Assembly: GCA_945910005.1 (NCBI GenBank)
Contig: OX246746.1
Coordinates: forward strand, 13,683,726-13,747,725
Direction: 5' to 3'
Origin: Isoperla grammatica
Lineage: Eukaryota > Arthropoda > Insecta > Plecoptera > Perlodidae
Length of the DNA stretch: 64,000 nucleotides
Made by a program: the position numbers and the translations under genes. Each line of letters opens with the position of its first letter. Position 1 is the first letter of the stretch. Below the pieces are notes generated by a model. That model was not told the DNA's origin, ran no database searches, and saw nothing but the letters and a program-made list of their open reading frames with translations. This document shows, piece after piece, positions 1 to 10,852 of the stretch.

Positions 1-33
1 GTCTAGAGTGAAAGCATAAAGGATGCCGACGCA

Positions 34-215
34 GTTGGCTGAGGTCCATTAAGCGTTGGCCTATTAAACCGCGGTCTCTGCGTTCCATGTTCGAATCCTG
101 GCTTGGGCATGGATGTCATGTGGCGTTTTTTCATCCTCATAATCACCCACGCATCGTCTCGATTAGCCTTATTGCAAAAATTTGGGACGTAAAACCCCAA
201 ATATCATCATCAGCA
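34..215 (+). mobile_element. tRNA-derived SINE, family B
   Basis: The head reads like a Pol III tRNA promoter: an A-box-like stretch near 37-58 (TTGGCTGAGGTCC) and a clear B box, GTTCGAATCC, near 90-99. A non-tRNA body follows, then GGGACGTAAAACCCC near 183-197 and a short ATC-repeat tail (ATCATCATCA). A related copy lies on the minus strand at 33965-34150 and shares the segment around TTCGAATCCTGGCTTGGGCA. SINEs have no coding capacity and use LINE enzymes. Family assignment rests on the B box, the shared body and the tail; no target-site duplication was identified. Confidence 0.7.
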
Positions 216-459
216 TTAAGGATAATTATATAGCATAGGGGTAGTTTTAGCCTGATTAAAGTCGGGTATTTACATTTCCTTCATTCTCTCCACTTTGCTA
301 ACGTAATGTGGATCAAGACATTATCAAATTTGACTTTCATCTTAAACATAATTACTATCTTTAACAGGGAAATATTGCAATACATGTTACTATAATTAAT
401 TAATAAACAGATCACAATTGCTGGTACATTTAATACACAGTAAAAAAAAGTATATATAC

Positions 460-612
460 ATGTCAATAAAATTAAAATATTTGCGGGTTATTCCGCCACG
501 TCCTACCTGCATATTATGCCGACGTTTCAGGAACCTTATGGTCCCTGTCTTCACACAATATGGAGGTAGGACGTGGTGGAATAACCCGCAAATATTTTAA
601 TTTTATTGACAT
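460..612. mobile_element. Foldback element with ~48-bp inverted arms
   Basis: The left arm (460-507) and right arm (564-612) are nearly perfect reverse complements, sharing ATGTCAATAAAATTAAAATA and the following GCGGGTTATTCC. The roughly 55-bp centre, read on the minus strand, contains TGAAGA, one base, a 7-bp stem (AGGGACC/GGTTCCT with loop ATAA) and then GAAAC, at 553 down to 524. That layout recalls a hammerhead core, although the first core base is G rather than C. There is no coding capacity. It could be a MITE or a degenerate Penelope-like terminal repeat. Confidence 0.75.
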
Positions 613-3523
613 AAATCCTGGCCACGAAAGTTTTAGTGTTTAAAAAAAAATATACATATATAACTGAATGTTTGCCATAGGTGCTGATGGTAAGATAATT
701 CTGTGCCCAAGGGGTCTAGATGATAACTCTCTTCCATAAGTGACTAGACCGCCTGCACAAAGCACAAAGAACGTATAGTGATTTCTTGACTCAGTAGCTT
801 CAATATTGTTACTGTACTGTAACTATACATGTTGGCTCCCACTGGGTGTAAATCTTTACCCTTTTGGCTCCTCTTATGGTCGGCGAAGTAGACTTGGCTT
901 CGACCTTATCACCCCTGATTTATTGACCAGCGTTTCCTTGATACGAATAAGGGCTATATTAATAATTGGACTTGAGAAAACTACCAAACGGTTTATTATT
1001 TGTAGATCATCATCAATACGAATGTCACAACCAGGGTTTAACGCCAACGTTGAAACTAAACTATAATTAATGAACAGTTTTTTTCTTAATTAACTTCAGT
1101 GCTCTAGGATACATGATTGATTGTGCATTGTGTTCCGACTATGAACGCGTATTGAGAAGTCTACCAGAAAATAATTAAGTTTAGAGAATGGTGAATGTAA
1201 TCTTTCCATTCTCTCCGTACATCGACTGAAGGAAGCTAAAAGATCTATGCTCTGCTCCAGCCAGCGGGAAAGTAATTCCCAACCCAATTTTTAGATTTAT
1301 ACTATTTTCCTTATGTTGGATTGATTTAAGTCTGCCTTACAAGGTTAAATTGAGTTTTGTATCACTGCTTTATGGTTGGTATCCAGACAAAATTAGCTGT
1401 GCTTTTGTAATAGAATTTAAGATGTTAAATGAAAAAATTGGACCGTTTAATACGGTTTTGCACTTTTTTCAAAGCAATAAACACTGGGAACCGTTTTTTT
1501 GTAGCTATAAGCACATAGGTAGGCTATTATCATACTTGCTCACTTTTAACAAATAAATTAAGTATCAATTCTAACGCAAAGATAAAGCTAAACCCTACGC
1601 GGGGCTCTACGCAGAACAGCGCAATACATCTGTCTAAAGAAAAGATGAATGGCCCCTGACCAGCTGATAATAATTGAATTGTAGCCCATGCGTAGGTGAG
1701 GGATATCCCAGCATATCAAGCTAAGCTAAACTGTGAATGGTAATCCAGCCAATCTATATCTGGGCTCAATACGGCTTAGCTAAAGTGATTAAGCACAGAT
1801 CGATGGTGCCAAATCTTTGGTGGTACCAAGTTATAATTAAACAATTTGATTGATTTTGTACGGATAAATTAGCAATGTGCAATCATTTGGGATACAGTAC
1901 TTACCCCCCCAAAAAGGACTAATCCACATCTTTACAGTGTTAGCGGGGGCTCTGGTGCTGACCAAAACCTACTTGAAGTTGTGCGGTATTCACAATATTA
2001 TCTTCACTGTCTTACTTTGTAAATTCACTTCCATAATCCACTCAATACACCTCTGAAAGACACGTGACATGTGCCTTATTCTGAAATAAAATTTGATTTG
2101 TACTACATTTTGACTCCAAGCTAGTCAATTACATATTCCCTCTTACCTACTGACTTTTACCTAGCAAATTGTGTATACTCCGCTCGAACGCTATCGAGAG
2201 ACATACATCTATATATTAAAAAAAAAAAAAAACAATTGCCTTAAGAGTAGAATAGAGACGCTCGCTACGCTCGCTTAAAAATATGACATTGGCATACTTA
2301 AAAGGACGAATCTTTTGAGCTGACTTTTAAGCCGTAATAACAACTTGGCACATGTTACATGTTATGATGTTCCCCACTGAAAATCAGTTCTTGTAACTGA
2401 ACGGGTCGACTATAAATACAAACCTATTTATTTACTTAACGTGTTCTTATTTTCAGTGAGAGATATAGAAAATAAACAAGCGCCTTGGGACAACTGAAAA
2501 CAATCTTTTATCAGATAAGTAGTTTTTAAATAGACAACATATTTTTCTGGCATTTCAACGCTAAAATAATGTGCCTCCCCAAACGACAGTTTTATTACAT
2601 TCAAAGGCGGTGCACATTGATTTTAACGTGCCACTAATAACTCTGCCTATCAAATACGCATTACGTTCACCGTTGTCAGAACTGAGAAGATGGCTGTGGT
2701 TAGTTTAGAAGTCTCCTTTTTAAAACAAAATCTGTTTTCCAGCTAAGATGAAATAAAAAAATTTCGGGCTGTTTCTGGGTGATTTGATACATTAGATATT
2801 GTTTTTCTCTAGAATTGTATAGCATAACAAACGAATTAGTTACCTTCAAATCTTAGGGAAATGGCTGCGTTGAGGTAGATATCACTTGGCATAATTTACA
2901 GAAGAATGATGACATTATTGTAAAATTGAAATATTCATAACAATACAAAGGTGGACATTTTAAACTATAGAATGTGTTTAGTACACCCTTATTGACAAAA
3001 TATTATGTACTATTGTGATTTTTCTTACGGTACTTCCCCTAGAAATTTGATCGTGGTAAAATAAATGTTTTATACGCCAATTGAAAGCGTTAGTGTAGAT
3101 CGCTAGGCACAATTATTGCACATAGGAAACTTTTTGATTATTAGTTAATATTCTTCAAAAATTGATTCTGCATTTAATTTGTCAGTGTCAAGATAAACGA
3201 ATTAATAGGTTAACGATCTCCCAGTTTAAAAAACCGAAAAAACTACTGGTAATTTCGTTCCATCGTTAATGGTTTTCGTAGGGATGATAGATTCTTATTG
3301 TCTTTGTCAATTTGATGAAATTACTAACGTAGGCGTTTTGTAGCTCATTTAAAATTCGTTCCACTATCAATCTTGTGTTAATTACCTTCTAGCTTGCTAT
3401 CGATAAGACGGAAAAGCTCCCTCGCTACCCACGTGGGTCTTGGCTATTGTCACTAGCTGGTCTAGAGCTTCTGTTGGCATGACCATGGAATATTAGTCAC
3501 ATTAGTCAATGACACAAAATTTG
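613..3523. other. Featureless AT-rich stretch
   Basis: I see no gene, recognisable repeat or RNA. Open frames are short and lack composition or motifs of known proteins. A 15-base A run lies at 2218-2232, and a small inverted pair (AACCCTACGCGGGGCTCTACGC) near 1591-1613 has no clear meaning. Confidence 0.5.
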
Positions 3524-3540
3524 ATATATATATATATATA
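3524..3540. repeat. Short (TA)n microsatellite
   Basis: Eight or so TA units follow TTTGA. It is a simple dinucleotide repeat. Confidence 0.9.
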
Positions 3541-4113
3541 GGATGTCATTTAATTGAATTAGTGGGGCCGCTTAGCTGAGCATTTGATTCGAACTGGGCA
3601 CTTTCTGAGAAAAGCATGAAACTCACAGTATAGTTAGCTTATACCATATTGATTCAGATGTGGAGGGAAGTCAAATTTGACCTCTGAGGACGGTCGAAAA
3701 TGGTCGCAACTGCATTAGTAATTTGATAAACACGCTGAAGTAAGGTTACAAACAGCGTACATAAAGTAAAGACTAGAACTAGAACTGGTTCAAAATACAC
3801 TTCTGACATATTGAACATGGGGTATCACGCTTTTTACGTTTACATTATGTTTATGTGTATCCTATAGGATGGCTTCATGCAAATTACAAACGCCAGTGTT
3901 GATTATTCGTGTGAAAAAAAAAACACACAAATATGCAGTAAGCGATTATTGTAAGCTTATATTATCGTACCAAGTGGGTGTAGAAACAAAAATCATTTTT
4001 AACAGAAATGTTTACTAAATTATTGCTGGTGTTTATTCGTGGTTTAAAACTAACGGTTGTTGTTGGGTGTAATTAATTCATGGCCATTAAAAATGAAAAT
4101 GTTCGTTATTTGA

Positions 4114-4263
4114 ATGAACGAAGCGAAGGCAATTGCACGTATTGGTGACGGCGACGTGGAGCCCGACGTGGTAGGTGGCTTACGCGGCTTCAAATATGGA
4201 AATTCGTGTAGACGAAGCGGCTGTTCCGTCTCTCCTGGCAACGCTCTGAATATCTTCGACTGA
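4114..4263 (+). other. GC-richer 49-codon open frame, coding doubtful
   Basis: An ATG-started frame of 49 residues (beginning MNEAKAIARIGDGDVEP) ends at TGA 4261-4263. Its G+C is visibly higher than the flanks, and the reverse strand is also open here. No domain, signal peptide or family was recognised. It may be an exon fragment, a decayed transposon piece or chance. The only support is open frame plus composition. Confidence 0.12.
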
Positions 4264-4388
4264 CTGTGAGAGACACAACTACACAACAAACAAATTTAAC
4301 ACACGAGACAATAATTCTCATTTGTTCCTATCTTGTTACAATACTAAAAACAAATTCCTTTAAATGAATGGATACACTAATCTAGGGA

Positions 4389-4506
4389 TTGTATTGGGTG
4401 TGGGGGTTGTGTTGGGGATTGTGTAGGGATTGTATTGTTATTGTAATATATTGTAGTAATAATTGTAATTGTTGTAAAAAATTGCTTACTGAGCCAGTTA
4501 ATAAAT
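4389..4506 (+). mobile_element. 3' tail of a LINE-type retroelement
   Basis: The segment ending TTGTTGTAAAAAATTGC, then GAGCCAGTTAATAAATATAC, matches in reverse complement the block at about 42378-42450. There it lies downstream of a reverse-transcriptase C-terminal relic. The shared part contains a polyadenylation-type AATAAA. Here it runs directly into the (ACAT)n block, as expected if the microsatellite grew from the retroelement's 3' end. Confidence 0.55.
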
Positions 4507-4777
4507 ATACATACATACATGCATACATACATACATACATACATACATACATACATACATACATACATACATACATACATACATACATACATACATACAT
4601 ACATACATACATACATACATACATACATACATACATACATACATACATACATACATACATACATACATACATACATACATACATACATACATACATACAT
4701 ACATACATACATACATACATACATACATACATACATACATACATACATTCATACATACATACATACATACATACATC
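4507..4777. repeat. (ACAT)n microsatellite, ~67 units
   Basis: About 270 bp of ACAT/ATAC tetranucleotide repeat, with single-base interruptions near 4521 (GCAT) and 4749 (TTCAT). All six frames stay open, giving false 90-145-residue frames of YIHT or CMYV repeats. Confidence 0.97.
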
Positions 4778-4781
4778 TGGA

Positions 4782-4845
4782 CAGTGGCTTATCCGGGGAG
4801 GGTCTCAGGGGTTGGAAGGTTGAAGCCCCCCCTCCGAAAACCCAG
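4782..4845 (+). mobile_element. Possible hAT-type transposon end
   Basis: CAGTGGCTTATCCGGGGAGG is followed by GGGGTTGGAAGGTTGAAGCC and a C run. CAGTGGCGTA followed by facing G and C runs is a common terminus of hAT-like animal transposons. No opposite end was found, so this is a fragment at best. Confidence 0.35.
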
Positions 4846-4999
4846 CTTTAATAACTATACTCTGCAAATCGTCTTAATTTACGCAAAAAATTAAATACAT
4901 TCTCTATTTGCTTAGTCTGGAAACACTGCAAGTAATAAATAAAGAAACCATGATTTAGAATGATTAGATTAAGAAAGATGAACAGTAAGATGACGAAGA

Positions 5000-5450
5000 T
5001 ACCGTAGTGTACCAGTCTGGAGTCAAGCAGAGGCCGGTTCGGTGGTCACAGGAACAATAATCATGATACCAAGGCGGACTGAGTCCCGAACTGAATACGG
5101 TTTTCACACTCTGTACGCCATGTAAACACCTAGAACATGGGACCGAACGACTGGGTCTGGTCCGCCAAAACCACCAAACCGTACTGAAATACCGAACTGA
5201 GTCCTGACATGTAAACGCTCAAATAGAAGTACCGAACCCAGAAACATGATATACCAACTTGAAAGCATAAATATTGTTGTTCTTAAATAATGATATGTTG
5301 GACTGTTGGTAGACCCTGCTTTGATTTTGCGCAATTTGAGCTTGTTATTTGAAGTTCCATCAAGTTCAGGTCTAGCTGGGTACAACACAACTCATGTAAA
5401 CGGTGGCATCCATCACAGTTATGGGTCTGGTTCTGAGTTTGATCCAAAAT
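5000..5450 (+). repeat. Dispersed repeat, related copy at 54588-54735
   Basis: The part at 5291-5450 (TGGTAGACCCTGCTTTGATT, then CATGTAAACGGTGGCAT and GGGTCTGGTTCTG) recurs in the same orientation at 54588-54735 with about 80 percent identity by eye. The upstream part has inverted echoes such as CCATGTAAACACC and CTGGGTCTGGTCCG, so it may be a decayed DNA transposon. No protein is recognisable in the 94-codon reverse frame here. Confidence 0.5.
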
Positions 5451-5763
5451 GTAATGTGTGCAGGTGTAAGAGAAGTTACGACTGAGATCAGTGTGAGACG
5501 AATTGAAAGGGCGGTAATGGTGTAATGTGAGTCAAAACAACGTCTAAGCGCAAACGAACACTCTTACAACAGTCTGAATTAGTATAAAGTTAAAAAACGA
5601 ATGTTTACAATGTTACGGTTTATTCACTACATTAAAATTTTTGTAAATAACGGATTTGTTTTCGTCTTTAAAAAGATTATGGCGTCATGCCAGTCCACTT
5701 TCACTCCATTGATTAACGTTTAATTCTACAAGTACAATTTGCTTGATTGTTGGATTTCGCAGT

Positions 5764-5785
5764 GGGGGGGGGGGGGGGGGGGGGG
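5764..5785 (+). repeat. 22-base poly-G tract
   Basis: An uninterrupted run of 22 G. Length may be inflated or truncated by sequencing. Confidence 0.9.
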
Positions 5786-5993
5786 TAATATTTTACACAG
5801 ACAAAATACCAGTTTCAACTGGCAAGTGGTTCCCGTGGTGATAGATTCAAAAGCATTGTTGGAGTGAGTCGTTCTGATACTGGTTATGACGAATTACTTT
5901 GGCAGTCCGAAAATGCTAGTGGTATTGCTAGTAGTAGCCAGTAGTAGCCAGAAGAGTATAGTGGGTAAAGTGTGCAATGAAATACCACTCCTC

Positions 5994-6270
5994 CACCGAT
6001 AGAGGTGGCTCAGCGGTAAGACGCGAGACTCTAATTCGGGAGGTCGCCGGTTCGATTACGGCCACCGGCAGTCCTGACTGAAGGTTTTTCCGAGGTTGTC
6101 CTCAGTCGTAAAAGCAAATGCTGGGATTGAGTCATACTATCAGCCCTCGGACAATCCTTCCCAACTATCCAAACACCCTAATAACCTAGTTAGTCACCTG
6201 AAGAGGGGCACATCAGGTAAAACTGGTATGCACCCTAGAACGGGTATTCCTACAAAAATTATTATTATTA
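5994..6270 (+). mobile_element. Complete tRNA-derived SINE, family A
   Basis: The head CCGATAGAGGTGGCTCAGCGG contains a good A box (TGGCTCAGCGG), and the B box is GGTTCGATTAC near 6051. The body continues through GGCAGTCCTGACTGAAGG, TCCTTCCCAACTATCC, the marker CCTAGTTAGTCACCTGAAGA and CGGGTATTCCTAC, ending in an (ATT)n tail at 6257-6270. Imperfect direct repeats flank it: TACCACTCCTCCACC at 5983-5997 and TACCACTCCACC at 6269-6280. Other copies are at 46350-46618 and 58999-59240, with fragments at 21428, 30297 and 57030 (minus). Confidence 0.85.
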
Positions 6271-6663
6271 CCACTCCACCTTATTGCGGCATGCAATATT
6301 GTGTAATTAATATGAAGCAAATATCAACTAGTAATTGTCACCCTCCTCGGCATGGGGATGATTTCAACCATTGCCGCAGCTATCTTTCATTTCTATTCTT
6401 CAACGTTTTGTTTGCTGTTTATAGTAACGGTGCGAATTATACATTTGAATAATGCATTCTTAATATGGTTTATATAGTAACATTGTTTTCCGTCATGTTC
6501 GCGTTCCATTTTAATCTCAGAAACGACAAGCAAATGTAAGCATAGCTTCATCCACCAGATGTAAATGCCTCATAGAAACTAGGCTCATTGAGATCTAATT
6601 CTTGAGTTTGAGTGAGTACAACGTATTACGCTCATTGAACGTGTCTCGCCTGTGGTAGATGTT

Positions 6664-6702
6664 TCCAAGTTTTGTTTTGTTTGTTTTGTTTTGTTTTGTT
6701 TC
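6664..6702. repeat. (TTTTG)n microsatellite
   Basis: TTTTG/TTTG units repeated about seven times with small interruptions. Confidence 0.85.
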
Positions 6703-7121
6703 TGTTTGTGCTCCCTCAAGCTGCCTTCTTCTTCGTGTTTTATCGGCTGTACAGCAGTTCGCTTTGAAAGACAGGAGAGTGTTCGTGTTTAATAATGAAA
6801 TACCACGCGAAGATTCGCGCCCTTAATATTCAGACATATTGTAAAGAAGCTCGAAATGATAATACAGTGAATTGACTTTAAACGCAAACACAGCTGTTAT
6901 ACAGTGGCTCAATGGCTCAAGGTATATATATTCTTGACCTCGTTAAGACCCCTAAATTGCACATGTTTATTTCGTTTTTCTCTTATATTATTGAAGCTAG
7001 TTCTAGAAAGTTTAAAATATATCTTGATAATTTAGCCTATATGTATGAATGTATTCTACAGCTTGGTCAAGCAGAAGAAAAGGCCTTATGACCTTAAGCT
7101 TCGCTAAGTCAAAAACATGCT

Positions 7122-7608
7122 ATTTTATTATTATTATTATCTTTATTTATCACATCACCAGATGGCAGGTACATTATTAGTCTACAGCACCAAAGGTGAT
7201 CCTCACCTCTTAGGTGCTGCAACCACACATTACAAAATATGACATTACAAAGATTTTACACATTACAAAGATAATTACATTTTAAAAAGATTTTACATAT
7301 CACAAAGATTATTATATTACACATAAATCAAATATAGTTGAATTCATGACACCGCGTGGCCCTGCGGTGCGACGCGGTACGAACCCGGGCCAACCCAAAA
7401 CACCCGCACCGCATCGCAGGACCACGCAATGTCATAAATTCTACATAAAACAATTATATAAACATAACATAAAGACTTCAATATAAAAACTGATATCAAA
7501 ATATTATAGAACCTTTCTCAAAATGCGAGCAGTACCCAGAATGGCTGTCTTCTGTAGTTCCCTTGTGTTATGTTGTCCTGGTATATCTTCTAAATAATTT
7601 TGAAATTT
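7122..7608 (-). mobile_element. LINE (non-LTR) 3' end: ORF C-terminus plus 3' UTR
   Basis: Read on the minus strand from 7608, an open frame encodes about 34 residues ending ELQKTAILGTARILRKVL with stop TAA at 7504-7506; just upstream is NYLEDIPGQHNTR. The basic, leucine-rich C-terminus immediately before a long 3' UTR resembles the end of non-LTR reverse-transcriptase proteins. The UTR continues to AATAAAG and an (AAT)n tail near 7125-7140. Upstream coding sequence is missing: the frame begins where the (ATT)n block starts at 7609. The UTR contains the foldback at 7340-7441. Clade is not determinable. Confidence 0.6.
7340..7441. repeat. GC-rich ~100-bp imperfect palindrome in the LINE 3' UTR
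   Basis: GAATTCATGACACCGCGTGG at 7340 pairs with the complement of CCACGCAATGTCATAAATTC ending at 7441. The inner parts (CCTGCGGTGCGACGCGGT against ACCGCATCGCAGG) continue the hairpin. G+C is far above the flanks. It is either a small MITE inserted into the LINE or a native structured UTR element. Confidence 0.75.
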
Positions 7609-7682
7609 TTATTATTATTATTATTATTATTATTACAATAATAATAATAATAATTATTATTATTATCGTTATTATTATTAAA

Positions 7683-7721
<39 letters not shown>

Positions 7722-7742
7722 ATTTATATTACATTACAGAAG

Positions 7743-7833
<91 letters not shown>

Positions 7834-7859
7834 GTTATTATTATTATTATTATTATTAA

Positions 7860-7915
<56 letters not shown>

Positions 7916-7919
7916 TTAG
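7609..7919. repeat. (ATT)n / (AAT)n microsatellite complex
   Basis: Blocks of ATT with an internal inverted AAT segment (7636-7653). A unique stretch at about 7720-7745 separates two arrays. The right array (7746-7919) is interpreted as the tail of the retroposon listed next. Confidence 0.95.
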
Positions 7920-8056
7920 TATTATTATGATTATAGCCAAGTTATTAATATCAAAAGTAAATTGCAAAATGCCTATTCTATCACTTTATATTTCAAACGC
8001 ACCGAGTTGAGGTAACTCAGAATGTTTTACCAAGACAAATGCTATAATTAATTTTG
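7746..8056 (-). mobile_element. 5'-truncated retroposon with (AAT)n tail and 18-bp TSD
   Basis: The identical 18-mer ATTACATTACAGAAGATT occurs at 7728-7745 and 8057-8074. The enclosed 311 bp is about 137 bp of body (7920-8056) plus a 170-bp ATT tract. On the minus strand this reads body then (AAT)n tail ending at the duplication, the signature of target-primed LINE or SINE insertion. The body has no recognisable frame. The TSD is seen directly; the mechanism follows from non-LTR biology. Confidence 0.75.
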
Positions 8057-8074
8057 ATTACATTACAGAAGATT

Positions 8075-9490
8075 AAATGATTGCACCAATAAGGGTTAAA
8101 AGACAAAACATATGCGTGTTTTTTGTTTTTGAATACAAAAATCAGTGGGTTGCATTAAATTATTATCGTAGGGTGAAAACATGATGTCCTTTTGTCTTTA
8201 GTCACAGAAAGGAATAATCGAACCAGTTCGACCGCTTTGGATGGACATTCAATAGTTATTTAGTTACAAATCGATCGCGTGCTCCTCTGAGAAGACCGCA
8301 TAGATTGTGAACCGACTATATTATTATACTTGCCTTCACCTTTACCTCTTGGTAATGGCGCTAGAGTGCGGTATACGGTACTTGGGAAGACAGGAATTGT
8401 GGGCAATTTATTTAGAAAGTAACCGGCATGCGAGAGCTTAAGCTTCAGGGGTGTCTCACAAACAAAAGACATTTCACGCGAACAGAACAAAAGCAACCCA
8501 AGGAGACAATTATTTTCATCTCCTTGCTACGTCATCACATTGAAGACGGTTTAACGGTTTATTGTCTTGAAGAATGATACTACGCTATGCGTAGGGTTTC
8601 AAGTTGGCTTGACTGCGTTAGAAAAGTAAATATATATTTCTGTAAATAGACACGAGACGAGCCGTTCTTAGCCATCGGTATCACGTATTTCGGAATAAGT
8701 GGCTACCCTCATTCAGTTTGACGTGTTTATTATCGGCGCGATAATCTAGCCTTCGTCGCTTGAAGAAGGTGCTTGGTTAGGATCTCCGACAACGATAACA
8801 CACAATATTGCGCCGTTTCATTGTGTGCCAAAAATTGAGTTTAGCCGAGCGTCACTTTGCAGAGACGAGATGGAAGAAATGAACGTCACTAATTCTTATT
8901 TCGCGTGAAAAGAGCCCCCAGTAGTGATAACGATAACGCCCAGGCATCATAAATCAATTAGTTTATGTAAAACATGAATAATTAGCGAGATAAAATGGTT
9001 TCAAGACACCTTTCAAACTGATAGTGAATGATAACCTATAAGCATTACCTACCTGGAAAGAGTAATAAATACAAGAATTATTAAGCTGGGTGTTTTACTT
9101 ACCATGAATATACAGCTTATAACAAAAAGTTATTTTGCAGCAAATATTAGAAGGGGTATTCGTCTTCTTGATCGCGTTATGCGCAGTCGTATTTCAGTGC
9201 ACTTTCACACTAGGATCTCCAGCTGTCAATTTGGTTGCCTGGTTAGGTAATCGTACTTTATGGCATATGTTATAGAGACAATTCTAGAATTCGCTTAGTT
9301 TAACATACGTCAATCAACCAATTTATCAAATAATTCATTGATCAAACTATATAGCAAGTAGTTCATCCATATATTGCTTTATCGTTCAGGGATGAATGAA
9401 TAATAACTGCCATAAAAACGTTCCTTGTCAAGCTTCATGAGAGAACTTAGCGTATAAATATAATAATTTTTATCAAATCACATTTTATTT
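8075..9490. other. No recognisable feature
   Basis: Moderately AT-rich DNA without repeats, RNA motifs or convincing coding sequence on either strand. Confidence 0.5.
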
Positions 9491-9492
9491 AC

Positions 9493-9684
9493 TTGACTAT
9501 GTACCTATCAATAAATACTATAAATGTACTATCAATAAATAAATATTCAAAGGTTAGTCGTCGTGTGGAGTCTGTGGTACCACGAGTATTTAACTCACTA
9601 CGAGGAGGTCTACTATGCGTAGATAAATTCTCAACAATTAAGCGGAAACTTACATTATATTACTTGAATTACTTAGAGAGTTAG
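9493..9684 (+). mobile_element. Probable LINE reverse-transcriptase C-terminal relic
   Basis: A 63-codon frame ends VPRVFNSLRGGLLCVDKFS then TIKRKLTLYYLNYLES and stop at 9682-9684. The order 'R-x-FNSL ... F-x-x-KRKL ... YL' just before the stop is the usual C-terminal pattern of Jockey/CR1/RTE-type LINE polymerases. The ATG at 9493 is unlikely to be a real start, since homology-like residues begin near 9560. Catalytic domains are absent, so this is a dead 5'-truncated copy. Its 3' limit is unclear. Confidence 0.4.
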
Positions 9685-9689
9685 TTATG

Positions 9690-10373
9690 GTTAATTTATA
9701 TTATGAATTATATGATTTTATGATTGAACATACTATTTTTTGTATCTAAAAATGATGTGTAAAATTACTACGTTCATAAATGATAGCACCGGTTTTCTAG
9801 GAGATAAAAAGATATCCGTGTAGAGTATTTTAAAACGAATTATTAGTAGATGTGGTTTGCCAGGATTACTGAGCATGTATGTTTTCCTAATTAGGTACAT
9901 TTGTTTCAAGTTAACAAAAAATAAAAAACTAGTATGGTTTTGGTTGTGAGGGTTAATCTACCTTGACGCTTGGCCAAATGAGCTTTTCAGCCCCGAGTGT
10001 TGTTCACATAGAATTTAATTTTCTGGTACGAGGGATTTAATCAATAGACGCTTTTCCACGTCCTAGTCGTGACATTGTGACAATTGTAAACATTTTATTT
10101 GAGTTTTTGCTAGGATTGTACTTTTGACGCCGAACGCTGGTTTGGCATTCTGGTCGCGTATCGGATCGACTCTGCATCAAATGAATAGAGTTTCAGAAGT
10201 CGGTCTTCCACAAGCAGAGGCCTATCGGTATTCATTGCATTGGGCCTGAACGAAGATATAGGTTGCGACTTGCGATCTCTTTATCTAACATAATAGGATA
10301 GAGATCTTGGCCAGACGATATCGTTATTATTGGTTTTAAATTCACTACTTTCGGACATATTTTCATTTCCGTG
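9690..10373. other. No recognisable feature
   Basis: AT-rich DNA; the first 100-150 bp may be 3' UTR of the preceding LINE relic. Nothing else seen. Confidence 0.4.
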
Positions 10374-10790
10374 TTAGGGTGTTCGTTATGTTTTGTACAT
10401 ATTTTCGTGGGAATCCCTGTCGTAGGATCAACACTAGCCTAACCTGATATGTAAATTAGGGTGTTTGTTATGTTTTGTACATATTTTCGTGGGAATCCCT
10501 GTCGTAGGATCAACACTAGCCTAACCTGATATGTATATTAGGGTGTTTGTTATGTTTTGTACATATTTTCGTGGGAATCCCTGTCGTAGGATCAACACTA
10601 GCCTAACCTGATATGTATATTAGGGTGTTTGTTATGTTTTGTACATATTTTCGTGGGAATCCCTGTCGTAGGATCAACACTAGCCTAACCTGATATGTAT
10701 ATTAGGGTGTTTGTTATGTTTTGTACATATTTCCGTGGGCATCCCTGTCGTAGGATGAATACTAGCCTCTGATAGGTATATATGGGTGTT
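10374..10790. repeat. Tandem repeat, 5 x 82 bp
   Basis: Units beginning TTAGGGTGTTTGTTATG recur at an exact 82-base spacing (anchors 10381, 10463, 10545, 10627, 10709). The first four are nearly identical and the last diverges after GTAGGATGAATACTAG. High identity indicates recent expansion. A TTAGGG hexamer occurs once per unit, but this is not a telomere array. Confidence 0.95.
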
Positions 10791-10852
10791 TGGATATTTG
10801 AGAAAGAATGCCCATCTAATAAGACGCAATCCCAACAACTGAAGACAAGCCC

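Noticed and set aside
4377..4851. Frames of 90-145 codons on both strands
   Set aside because: Produced by the (ACAT)n microsatellite.
6000..6075. Functional tRNA gene
   Set aside because: A and B boxes are present, but no cloverleaf could be formed with a proper acceptor stem, and the same sequence recurs with a SINE body.
10374..10790. Telomere-like TTAGGG signal
   Set aside because: TTAGGG occurs once per 82-bp unit and never in tandem.
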